Shown here piece after piece: positions 9,483 through 19,100 of a stretch of 64,000 nucleotides of DNA (positions are counted from its first letter, which is position 1; every line of letters starts with the position of its first letter). A program made the translations under genes and the position numbers. The notes beneath the pieces are model-generated. The model was not told the DNA's origin, made no database searches, and worked only from the letters and a program-made list of their open reading frames with translations. This DNA comes from a virus, in the IMG/VR virus record IMGVR_UViG_3300044568_003873, positions 23,978-87,977 of that record; one strand, written 5' to 3'.

Positions 9483-12400
9483 CATGTTATCCTTAAAAGG
9501 TAAAGGTTCATATTATCACGGATTTTTTTATCATCAGTTTCAAGAACCGAACCTCCTATAGTTTCCTTATATTTTATCCAACAATTTTTGAGACTATTAA
9601 ACAATTGATTTTTTTCGTCTTCACTCATATTACTTCTTGGTTCAATATTATATGTTGTACCCGAAACGGTTGGGTTTTTCATCAAAGCGCTGATCCACAC
9701 TTGGTTGACACTAATAAAAGCCTGAACACATTTTTCGGGTGACTCAAATGTTGCCAAAGGAACAACAGAATTATCTTTCAATTGATAACACAAACATCCA
9801 TTTATATAACTATCTTCCGAATAAAGACCTGTTGACCCTAATAACTTAATATTATTAGCACTTTCTAATATAAAACTATATAAGTTATTTTGAACGTAAT
9901 TTGGTGAATTGTCGTAGTTATATAAAAGATGTGGAAATATAAATGCATTTATACCAACCTTCTTATCGCTTGTAACTCCAGAAATTATGTTGAATAATTC
10001 TTCATCCGAAATTTTAGTTTCGATAGGTTGTGACGAAGCGTCTTTTGTTGGGACTTGGGCAAATACCTCATTGATTTTTCGTGAACAAGTGTCGATGGCT
10101 GCCGCTGGACCCGTTGGCGATGATGTGGCCGCTTGGTCATCAACTCGAGTTGATAATATAAAATTCTCTTCTGTTTTATATTTTTTGATTCTGTCCTTAA
10201 TTTTATTAATGTAATTTCTATTTACAACAGCGACCAATTGTTCCGGAGTTTCATCCTCATACTTAGAAACTTTTGTTCCTGTAAATTTTGTTGTGAATTC
10301 ACCACCAACTTGTATGTCATGTTCTACCCCTAAAATCAAGTACGCTCCCGAAAACATTGGGACATTTCTCAATTGGAAATACATGGTGGGTTGAATTAAC
10401 ATGGACCCCATACTACCTACTTCACATTTATAACTTCTACTTTTATAGAGGTCATATAATCCTTGTGGTTGTGGCATAGCGGTATTGGAGTTATACTGAT
10501 TAGATAAACCCATCAGAATATCAATAGATTCCGCGGTCACTTTATGTTGTGCTTGATCCAAAGATAATGAAGTAAAAATGTTTTGATTCTGTATTCCGAA
10601 GTCAACTGCAAATGCAACAACCTTATTACTCAATCCCAAATCCGCATTTTGATCTTGATTAGTATCAATTAAAGTATCGGGTGAGTTTTCTAAGTCTAAT
10701 CCATCCGATCCGAAATAATAGTTTTCTCCAATTTTCAAATGTTCACTCAATCTACCAATAAACTGACAAAGGTATTTTGGTTTTGAATTCTGATAGTCAA
10801 CCTCCAAGAAAGTCCCAAAGGCCAAAGATCCTATATCGTCACTACCAATTGTCGGTCCTGAATTTAATCCTGGTTCTTGTAAACCATAAAAATTCACATA
10901 CGAAGGTAAAGCAAAAAAGTTGAATCTATTTTCTTTGAAGATTGCACTTATGAAATTAAGTAAAGATGTTTTATCCCTTTTTTCCGTGAGATATGTTCTT
11001 ATTGAGTAAATATCTATAATAAATTTCTGTCCAATGTCTCGGTTTCTACGATCGAAAAACAAAAACTCTTCGAATAATGTCTTTTCTTTGAAGTTTGCAC
11101 CAGCAACCCACTTTTCATCCAATGTTTTGAATAACCTCCAAAGGTCATTTTTAACAGTATCACCATCTATTCTCGATGTAAAATCAACAGGTTTTTGAAT
11201 TATTGTTGGAATTTGATTTTTCACTTGGTCCAAGGTGTAATTCAAAACATTACTGTGATTTTGATTAAGTGTATTAATATAGTTTGTGAGGGTTGTTTGA
11301 AATTGTGTCTTGGTTAGTTGTGGATTTTGTATTTTTTCGTTTGCAAAAATCTTAATAACTTTATTCAAAATTTGTACATTTTCGGACGTAAATTCAATAT
11401 CCATAGTAGGGAAAAAGTCTGTAATATAAGATCCTCCGTCTGTATATGTGAGACCTGATATTGTTGAGAATCCAACATATTCTTCCAAGGCATTCCAAGC
11501 ATCGGGGTTCAATGCTTTTGATTGTAATAATGTCACACTACCGTTTGTTGTTGGTAAGGTATTAGAAACGTATTTACTAAAAGTATATGGTTGTGTGGGT
11601 ATTAATAGTTGGTTCCCTGATAAACTATCAAACAATTTTCTGTCGTAATTTCCACAATTACCAAGTTTAAGAACAACATCCAAATCCATAAATGTTCTTA
11701 CAAAATTTAGTATTCTTTTTTCTTGGAATGATGCTAATTGATATGATAATTGGGTTGGGTCCGAAGAAACACCCGAAGGATTGACTTTAAAAAATTCCCT
11801 TAGAAGACCAGCAAAATTTTTGAACTTGAAGTTTTCGGTTTCAGATAATAGGCTTTGAGTTAAAATATTGTTGAAATTACCTGATCCAAGTTGTGCGTTG
11901 TCATAATTTATTGGATGTTCACAGAATTTCAAAAACATTTGTTCGAATAAATCCAAAGTGTTTTTATCGAAAACACCAAAAATTTCCTCGATTGATGAGT
12001 ATTTCGCAGCTAAAGTAAAAGATTCTTGAATTTTTTCCTGACCTGAGAAAACAAATTTCATATATTCGCTCGGAGTTGGTTTTTTGATTGTTGTCGTGTT
12101 GAAATATCCGAAGTTTGGGCTATTCCAATTCATTCGTGCCGAACCGTTATAATACGCGTTGTCCTCTGCCAAGTATTCTGTAACCGTACCATTCTTAAGA
12201 TATTCCAAATAAGTTTGATTAAATCTTAGAGCCCCGATACTAGGGAATAAAACCCAATCAGTAATACCACTACCCGAAAAATCTACCAAACCTTCGAGAT
12301 CAAAATAAGAATAGTAACCCAATGAACTGAATTGATTTGTACTATTGAGTCCGACTTGGGAAAAGTTAGACTTCACATTATTCTTGATATTCAATCCTTG

Positions 12401-15400
12401 ACTTATTGCGTTCTGAAATTCAGAATCTGTATAACCACTAAAAACATTCTTTCCAATATAGAAATACATTAAATCATTTACTAATTTTGGATAAAATCCT
12501 ACTTGAAACGTTGTTATATTAGTAGGGAATAAACCAAATATTTGGTTTTGGTTTACACTGGTCGGTTGTCCAACCATAGTATATGTAACCGTAGATGAAC
12601 TATATGTTTTGGTGGTTGCACTACCAATAGGATCGTATAAACCCGCAAAATCTATATCTTTCCAACATTCATCCAAGAAATCAACACCTGTTTCAATATA
12701 AGTTTTATACCTATTCCAAATACTTCCATATTTTAATATCCAAGCAAAAGGGAGTTTGTGAACACCCGAAAATTTGGTCATTGTAGATGCTATATAATTC
12801 AAAAACTCATTTGTGTTGTCGGTTTTTGAAATGTATTTTTCTAATGTTGTTGCCAAAGGTAGGGAGTTCAAAAACAAGTATGCCGCCGCTTTGAAAGGAT
12901 GACTGTCTAATTGTTTATAATTTTGTAAACCTTCAGTAAATGCATTTACAAAATAAGGTGTGTTGAGAATAGAGGTAGTTTGTGTGGCCGTTACATTATT
13001 TGTATAATCGGAATAGTACACCGATCCTTCCAAAATTACTTTTTTTCTATTGTCTGTTCTTTGATCAAAAAAACTTTTTAAATTACTTGCAGTATTAATA
13101 TTAGACAAGTCATCACCATTGGGTGTTGTTTGTGTTATTTGGTTTTCTTGCCAATTGAAGTAATTGAATGGTCTTATTTCGGTTTTTGATCCAACGTCAG
13201 TAAAATTAGTTATTACCTTTTTCTCTGAAAAAAAGTTAAGTACCTTTGTTGTGTCATAAAATTTATTTTCAGAAGCCCCTTGAAAACCCGCTAAATTATT
13301 AATTCTCCAATTTGGATTATCAAAGGGATATGTATTCAGAAGGTCTTTGATTGTCGAATCGCTACTCTTGATATAAGATGTGAGGGTGTTGGTTGTTTCT
13401 TGCTCCCCATTAATGGTTGCGGAATTATTACCCAAGGACTCAATACTCAGAATCTCGGAACTATTTTTGACTTGTTCTTCTATATACGGAGTTGCAAAAA
13501 TATCCCTAATATATTGATTCCAATATAACCCAGTTCCATTATTGGACGAACTTCTCAAAACCTCTTTATAATTTTGATAATCGAGGGGTGTCTTTTTAAA
13601 TAATTCAAGTAATGAAATGGAATCATTTATTTGTTGTAATAAGTTGTATTTTTCAAAATCACCTAATACTTTATACAATTGTTGAGAACTCGATCCTCCT
13701 TTCATTAACCCAATATAGTATGAACTTGCTAATGTTCTTTCAAATAATTCATATAATACCGACACATCAGTCAGATTGAGGTAGGGTATGTTTTTGAAAG
13801 GAAATTCAAGTGCGTTGGACGAAACATATGGGGGGGTCTGTTCTGCATTTTGAATTGGGTTCTTTAACGTCTGTTCGTCGTATGGTATCATACCCGACAT
13901 AAACTGTTCAACAAATTCAACTTCGGGCCATATCTCAAAATTATAAGCGTCTGTTTTTTGAAAAGCTGTTGAATCACCAGGATATTTTACAACTATTTTA
14001 TTTTCAACATCTTTTACTTCCGTATAGGACGGCCAAGGGTAAACAATCTGATCTTCCGTAGGGATCGGAATGGTACTATCAGTATTTATACCTCCTAAAA
14101 TAGTACTTAATCTTTTAGGGTCTTTCCTTTTATCCCACGCTTTACTGTGAACTTCATCCATCAATCTCAAAAAAGCATCAACTTGAGCCATAATTACCGC
14201 CATCACATTCCGAATCGTCGGATTAAATCCGAGTCCGAAATTTGGGTCTATTATTTTTTCTAATAATGAGTCGGTAAGTGCTTTTTCTATTTCTTCGCTT
14301 TTTTCTTTAAGTTGTTTTCTTATTTGTGCAATTTTTTGTTCGAAACCAACATTAGGACCCTTTTTCACCAAACCGTAGTTATCAATAACTTGTAGATTTT
14401 TGGGGTCTATATATGTTGAATCCAATATTGTTGAAGTATATGTTTGAATAAATTGTTGAATCTGTGCGGTAGTTGCACTTTGAACTCCAAATTCAGTTTT
14501 GTACTTGGTTTCAAAATCTAAGTCGAATTGTTCTGTTACAATTATGTCATCAACTGATATATTAATATCGATTGAAGATGATTTACCTTTTATTTTTCCT
14601 GTAGAGTATTGACCTCTCTCCCCAAGGGTTGGGTTGTCAAGAAGTTTTTTCGAATATTCATCAATTAAATTTTGAAGTTCACTTTTGATTGATGATAGTG
14701 TCGTGTCACTTGAATTGATCGGATAATATCTTGTCGATTGGTCTGTATTTGAGATGTAGTAATTGTTTTTTTGTGTCCACTTAGTAAACCAAGCCCCCGA
14801 AGAAGTACCAAAAATATTAGCATAGAACTTCTGTAGATCATCTTCATATCTAGCAATATCACTCAATACTGAAAAATTTTCTTCTCCAAATGATGACAGT
14901 TGTTGATTGATTAATAAATCAAGTTTTATCCTCAACTGATCTAAATTCATCACAGGAAAGTCCTGTGGAATCAAACCTTTGGATTTGTAAACTGAGTAAA
15001 CTTCTCTAAGTTTTTGATATCCTCTTGTCGTCTCTTGTGTTATTTGAGTTTTCAGGTTTTGAGCAACATCATCCGTAGTCTGATTATTTGTCGTCGTATC
15101 TGTATAAAAGGTTGAGGGGTACATGTACGGAAGTGCGTACATATACGATAAATTAATATCAGAAAAAAGAGCGGGTGTTCTTCCCATTAATTTCAAAGAT
15201 ATTTGGTAGTTACCGTTGCTCGGGTTGAATCTAGCGTTGAAAGAAACCAAATTCAACTCATACTTGACAGCTTTACCATAATACCCTTTGACGGTTAGTT
15301 CAAATAGAGGATATGGTAGTTGAAAAAAAGCGGCGTATGGTGACTTTTCCCCTTTTTCAAATAAAGCTCTACCCTGTACATCTTCTAATTCAATATTAAC

Positions 15401-15838
15401 TTCGGGAATAAAGATTTGATTGTTTCTGATTGATATACTTTTAATACCCAACAATTGTGTGTCGTAGTTGGTGTTGGTGAGGTTTTTTCTCTGTTCTTCA
15501 GAGGTTTGGTTCAATTTGTTTGTATTTCCGATACTTCCATAATCACCAAGTAGTTCATTGGTCCAAGTGGTGTCCAAATATTGTTTGTCGGAAGGTTTTA
15601 GAAAGTTAATTTTAGCTAATTGAATTTGTCGTATAGGTGTACTAAAGTTTTCTCCAACCGCAAGCTTTGTTCTTGGAATTACATTACAAGTTAAATTCGC
15701 ATATGTTATAAGATTTTCGGGTTGAACCAAACGATCAACTGGTACACCATCGGCGTTAAAGACCTTATTGGGGTCTACCAATATTACGTTATTATAATCC
15801 TGATAATATAATTTTTCTTCCGAAATATTACCTGCCAT
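9482..15838 (-). CDS. Giant baseplate/tail structural protein (2118 residues)
   Basis: The largest gene here. It starts MAGNISEEKLYYQDYNNV just after the gp53-like gene, overlapping it by 11 bases. The first 250 residues have beta-rich segments typical of baseplate proteins (NVIPRTKLAVGENFSTPIRQ, PYPLFELTVKGYYGKAVKYE). Most of the middle is Asn/Gln/Ser-rich with no motif I can name. Near residues 1815-1865 is a segment with FQLRNVPMFSGAYLILGVEH and GEFTTKFTGTKVS, which looks like the end of a gp27-type/late-control-D hub domain. A Ser/Pro/Ala linker (about 1900) leads to a C-terminal globular domain. I infer a hub or wedge component acting at the baseplate; the exact T4 equivalent is not clear. 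Confidence 0.8.
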   Translation of the reverse strand: MAGNISEEKLYYQDYNNVILVDPNKVFNADGVPVDRLVQPENLITYANLTCNVIPRTKLAVGENFSTPIRQIQLAKINFLKPSDKQYLDTTWTNELLGDYGSIGNTNKLNQTSEEQRKNLTNTNYDTQLLGIKSISIRNNQIFIPEVNIELEDVQGRALFEKGEKSPYAAFFQLPYPLFELTVKGYYGKAVKYELNLVSFNARFNPSNGNYQISLKLMGRTPALFSDINLSYMYALPYMYPSTFYTDTTTNNQTTDDVAQNLKTQITQETTRGYQKLREVYSVYKSKGLIPQDFPVMNLDQLRIKLDLLINQQLSSFGEENFSVLSDIARYEDDLQKFYANIFGTSSGAWFTKWTQKNNYYISNTDQSTRYYPINSSDTTLSSIKSELQNLIDEYSKKLLDNPTLGERGQYSTGKIKGKSSSIDINISVDDIIVTEQFDLDFETKYKTEFGVQSATTAQIQQFIQTYTSTILDSTYIDPKNLQVIDNYGLVKKGPNVGFEQKIAQIRKQLKEKSEEIEKALTDSLLEKIIDPNFGLGFNPTIRNVMAVIMAQVDAFLRLMDEVHSKAWDKRKDPKRLSTILGGINTDSTIPIPTEDQIVYPWPSYTEVKDVENKIVVKYPGDSTAFQKTDAYNFEIWPEVEFVEQFMSGMIPYDEQTLKNPIQNAEQTPPYVSSNALEFPFKNIPYLNLTDVSVLYELFERTLASSYYIGLMKGGSSSQQLYKVLGDFEKYNLLQQINDSISLLELFKKTPLDYQNYKEVLRSSSNNGTGLYWNQYIRDIFATPYIEEQVKNSSEILSIESLGNNSATINGEQETTNTLTSYIKSSDSTIKDLLNTYPFDNPNWRINNLAGFQGASENKFYDTTKVLNFFSEKKVITNFTDVGSKTEIRPFNYFNWQENQITQTTPNGDDLSNINTASNLKSFFDQRTDNRKKVILEGSVYYSDYTNNVTATQTTSILNTPYFVNAFTEGLQNYKQLDSHPFKAAAYLFLNSLPLATTLEKYISKTDNTNEFLNYIASTMTKFSGVHKLPFAWILKYGSIWNRYKTYIETGVDFLDECWKDIDFAGLYDPIGSATTKTYSSSTVTYTMVGQPTSVNQNQIFGLFPTNITTFQVGFYPKLVNDLMYFYIGKNVFSGYTDSEFQNAISQGLNIKNNVKSNFSQVGLNSTNQFSSLGYYSYFDLEGLVDFSGSGITDWVLFPSIGALRFNQTYLEYLKNGTVTEYLAEDNAYYNGSARMNWNSPNFGYFNTTTIKKPTPSEYMKFVFSGQEKIQESFTLAAKYSSIEEIFGVFDKNTLDLFEQMFLKFCEHPINYDNAQLGSGNFNNILTQSLLSETENFKFKNFAGLLREFFKVNPSGVSSDPTQLSYQLASFQEKRILNFVRTFMDLDVVLKLGNCGNYDRKLFDSLSGNQLLIPTQPYTFSKYVSNTLPTTNGSVTLLQSKALNPDAWNALEEYVGFSTISGLTYTDGGSYITDFFPTMDIEFTSENVQILNKVIKIFANEKIQNPQLTKTQFQTTLTNYINTLNQNHSNVLNYTLDQVKNQIPTIIQKPVDFTSRIDGDTVKNDLWRLFKTLDEKWVAGANFKEKTLFEEFLFFDRRNRDIGQKFIIDIYSIRTYLTEKRDKTSLLNFISAIFKENRFNFFALPSYVNFYGLQEPGLNSGPTIGSDDIGSLAFGTFLEVDYQNSKPKYLCQFIGRLSEHLKIGENYYFGSDGLDLENSPDTLIDTNQDQNADLGLSNKVVAFAVDFGIQNQNIFTSLSLDQAQHKVTAESIDILMGLSNQYNSNTAMPQPQGLYDLYKSRSYKCEVGSMGSMLIQPTMYFQLRNVPMFSGAYLILGVEHDIQVGGEFTTKFTGTKVSKYEDETPEQLVAVVNRNYINKIKDRIKKYKTEENFILSTRVDDQAATSSPTGPAAAIDTCSRKINEVFAQVPTKDASSQPIETKISDEELFNIISGVTSDKKVGINAFIFPHLLYNYDNSPNYVQNNLYSFILESANNIKLLGSTGLYSEDSYINGCLCYQLKDNSVVPLATFESPEKCVQAFISVNQVWISALMKNPTVSGTTYNIEPRSNMSEDEKNQLFNSLKNCWIKYKETIGGSVLETDDKKIRDNMNLYLLRIT

Positions 15839-16145
15839 AATACAAGAAATGTGTCTCTAAAGCTGATTTATAATCTTGTAATGATTGTAACAGAGGAAAT
15901 GGAACAATAATAACTGCGTTGTCAGGAATTGACCATTCCGTTCCACCATATTGGGGATTGGCTTGCAAAATCAACCATCCAAAATAAGGTGTGTTATAAA
16001 ATTGTTGACTTATTTTATCCAATCTTGATTGTCCCACCTTGTAAATATACTTTTTATCTGTGGATTTTGAAGGCAATTCAACGAAGGGTACAACAGATTG
16101 TTGTCCGTTCAATATAAATTTGGTGTATCTATTGTAATATTCCAT
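15828..16145 (-). CDS. 53: Baseplate wedge protein, T4 gp53-like, LysM fold
   Basis: A 105-residue protein with a LysM-like core at about 32-65 (YKVGQSRLDKISQQFYNTP then FGWLILQANP), ending in a segment IIVPFPLLQSLQDYKS. T4 gp53 is a LysM-containing wedge protein that helps join the wedges around the hub. It is shorter than T4 gp53 (about 196), but the pattern of a small LysM protein between large baseplate genes fits. Its start overlaps the stop of the preceding gene by one base (TAATG), and its end overlaps the giant downstream gene by 11 bases. Confidence 0.7.
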   Translation of the reverse strand: MEYYNRYTKFILNGQQSVVPFVELPSKSTDKKYIYKVGQSRLDKISQQFYNTPYFGWLILQANPQYGGTEWSIPDNAVIIVPFPLLQSLQDYKSALETHFLYYGR

Positions 16146-19100
16146 TATACAAAGTTTTCTTTTCCGTTAAACGAGTCATTTGGTCCTGTATTTACCCCGT
16201 CGTATAAATTCTTTAATTCATCAATTTGTGTGGTGTTTGGACTAATATTTTGAACTATACCAAATGCGAATCCTGTTGAGTTTTGGAATGGCTCGAAAAC
16301 TTCGAATTCACTATTAATCTCTGTGGTGATTTTATTAAATTGTGTTTCGGTTTCTTTCTTATCTTTTTCATATCCGTGATCAGTGTACATTTTTTTAATA
16401 ATTTTCTTCAAGTATTCTCTTGTTTTTGACTTTTCATCGTCATCTACATTTTTCAACAAAAAATCTATAAATCCAGGTTGTGATACTGTGGCTTGTGATA
16501 TAGAACTAACCGTTTGTTGAGTAACAATACCTGGACCACTGACCGGCGTGCCAATCGTATCTAACAATGTGTCAATTTCCGCTTCTCTGTTCACGTCCAA
16601 TCTATTTACTTCACTAACTATTTCTTTATAAAGTGTTAAATATTCATAATAGTACTGACCGTCATTGGATATGTATTGTGTAGGATCAAAGACGTAGTAT
16701 TCATCGAGGATGTTTATAATATAATCGATGTATTCAATTAATGTGAAAATTTCGAGGAAGGGAGATGAGCTGTCGGTGGTTGGTAATGCCACGTCAGCAA
16801 TCGTAGAGTTACCTTTATTGTCAAAAAATCCATCAGATTTTTGAGTTGTTACGTAGTTGATTTTATTTATGTTTGTTATTAGGTTGACCTGATTAGTGTT
16901 AATTTCACTAATTTTTAACATAACATCAGAACTTACTGTGTTTTTTTTCTGCGTAATATATTCAATTAAATTCTTCCTTACAGTCCTTATTGTTTTGTTT
17001 TTAAGTGGTTCCTGAGCAATACCACTCATGAGATAACCTTCGTCATTTTCAAAATAACCCTGAGCGGTTGTAAATATTTCATCAACTTTACCCTGTATAT
17101 TCTGAGGACTTCCATAAATTGTTGTTGATCCGGTATAAAAATTACCGTTTTGATAGTTTCTTTTTAAATTATTTATTTCATACATAAATCCCCACCCTTT
17201 GTCAGACGAAATTGATTTGAGGTTATTTGTTAGTGCAAAAGCATAGCTCTTTACCCCATTTTTAGTTTCGTTCATAATTTTTTCATAACTCAAAGTACCC
17301 GTAAATCCAGTTCCATTTACTTCGGTTGCAACAACTGTACCAATATAGGTTCCACCATTATTCTGTTGTGATAAGTCTCCCTGAGTTTTTACTCTTTGAT
17401 TATCTTGAATTTGTTTATACAAGTTATTATCAATTACACTCGTATCCTCACTTGCTTCAGCTCTCTCATCATACATCTCTGTATTCGCATAGTAGTTGAA
17501 CGACAAGGCGTTTTGAAGTCGATTAATCGGTTCTTTGAGTCCTGATCCTCCTATAAAGTCAAAAGCAATTTGAACTGCGGCAATCATGGGTTGAATACCT
17601 ATTCCTTCAGGATTAATATCTAATCCTTCATAGGATAAACTTATTGAGTTGATTGCAATTTTCGTATTATAAAAATCACCGACTCTCAAAACGCATATCG
17701 GAGGAGCACCAAACGATGTGTTTTCCGAATCATTTATCACCTCCTGACCCCTATCATTAATTATAGGTATTGTAGATCCCGGTCTTGTACATTGATTCAA
17801 GAAGGTCAATCTCGAATTTAATCCTTCTGGTGTTATTGCGTGAAAGGCTGGATGAAAATATTTAAGTTTTTCTTTCAAAGAATCATAAATAACAGGTGAA
17901 TCCTCTTTCAACATTTCAAAATATGAACATTCTGTAAGTAAATTTCTCAAAACTTTTTTCGATAAACCTGGTAAAGCACTAATTTCCCTTCTTATGGTTT
18001 CACTTGTGGTCGTAACCGTCTTTTGACCCAAGGGTGGGGTAATCCCATTTATTAAGTCTTTCGGATCCGTATTTATGTCATTTTGTGGTGATGCAGTTTC
18101 TTCTATTGCGTCATCCGGTGCCGGAACTGGGTCCGGCGGTTGTGCATCAAGTAATACTCGTACATTACGGTTTTGAATTGCAAGTAACGAACACACAGTT
18201 TGATTCAAAGGACCGTCTTCCGCGGAGGTTGCATTTGTTTCACCTTGAGGGTCTTCTTTAATAATCAAAAGATCATTCAATCCAAATTTTCCCAAAGTAC
18301 CCCCCTTGTAATCTAGTATATATTTTTTTATTGAATCGATTCTTCTTTGTGATAATGATAGATTGTACTCATCTGAAGCAATACTTGACGTATTTCCTAC
18401 TAAATTGAGTGTAACTTTATATTTTTGATTACACAATTCTTCTATTTCATCACACAATCCATTCAAATCGTTGATATTTTCATTAATAACAATTTGGAAA
18501 AAATTACCCACGGATTCTTTTTGGTCACTTGCCGCACAACCCACATAGGTGTTTTTCATGTTTTTATATTGATCCCAGTATACTTGAAATGACTGAACGG
18601 TTTGGTTTGGTAGGGGATATTTATTTCTGAAATAACAAAGGATTTCGGTATTGACGGGGGGTAATACTATGGGATTTACTGTCACCGCAACATCATCTGT
18701 TTTAGATGGTCCTTGCGGTTCTGTGTTTGTTTCAGTAATGGGTTGTTCGGTTGAAAGCTGAGTGATCACTCCCTCAACTGTTGTCGTATTTGTCGTTACG
18801 TTAAGTATTTCTTGTATTTGTTGTAACTCAGTTAAAGGAATAGTATTATATAAAGCAGCCAATTCGTATAGATCATATTCTTTACACCCAGAAAAAAAGG
18901 ATTCCAAAATCGAGTTTGTTTCTTCCGTGGTTTGACCTTTCATAACTTTGTCAACAATAAGGTTCAAAACTGAAGGATGATCCACGATAATTTTGAACGC
19001 CAAGGTCCCCCCTCTTGTTGCGTTTCCGTAAGTATAAACAGGTTCAGGTCTTCCTATAAATTCAGTTTTGTTCCATTGACTCGACAAAGTCTCGGCAAAA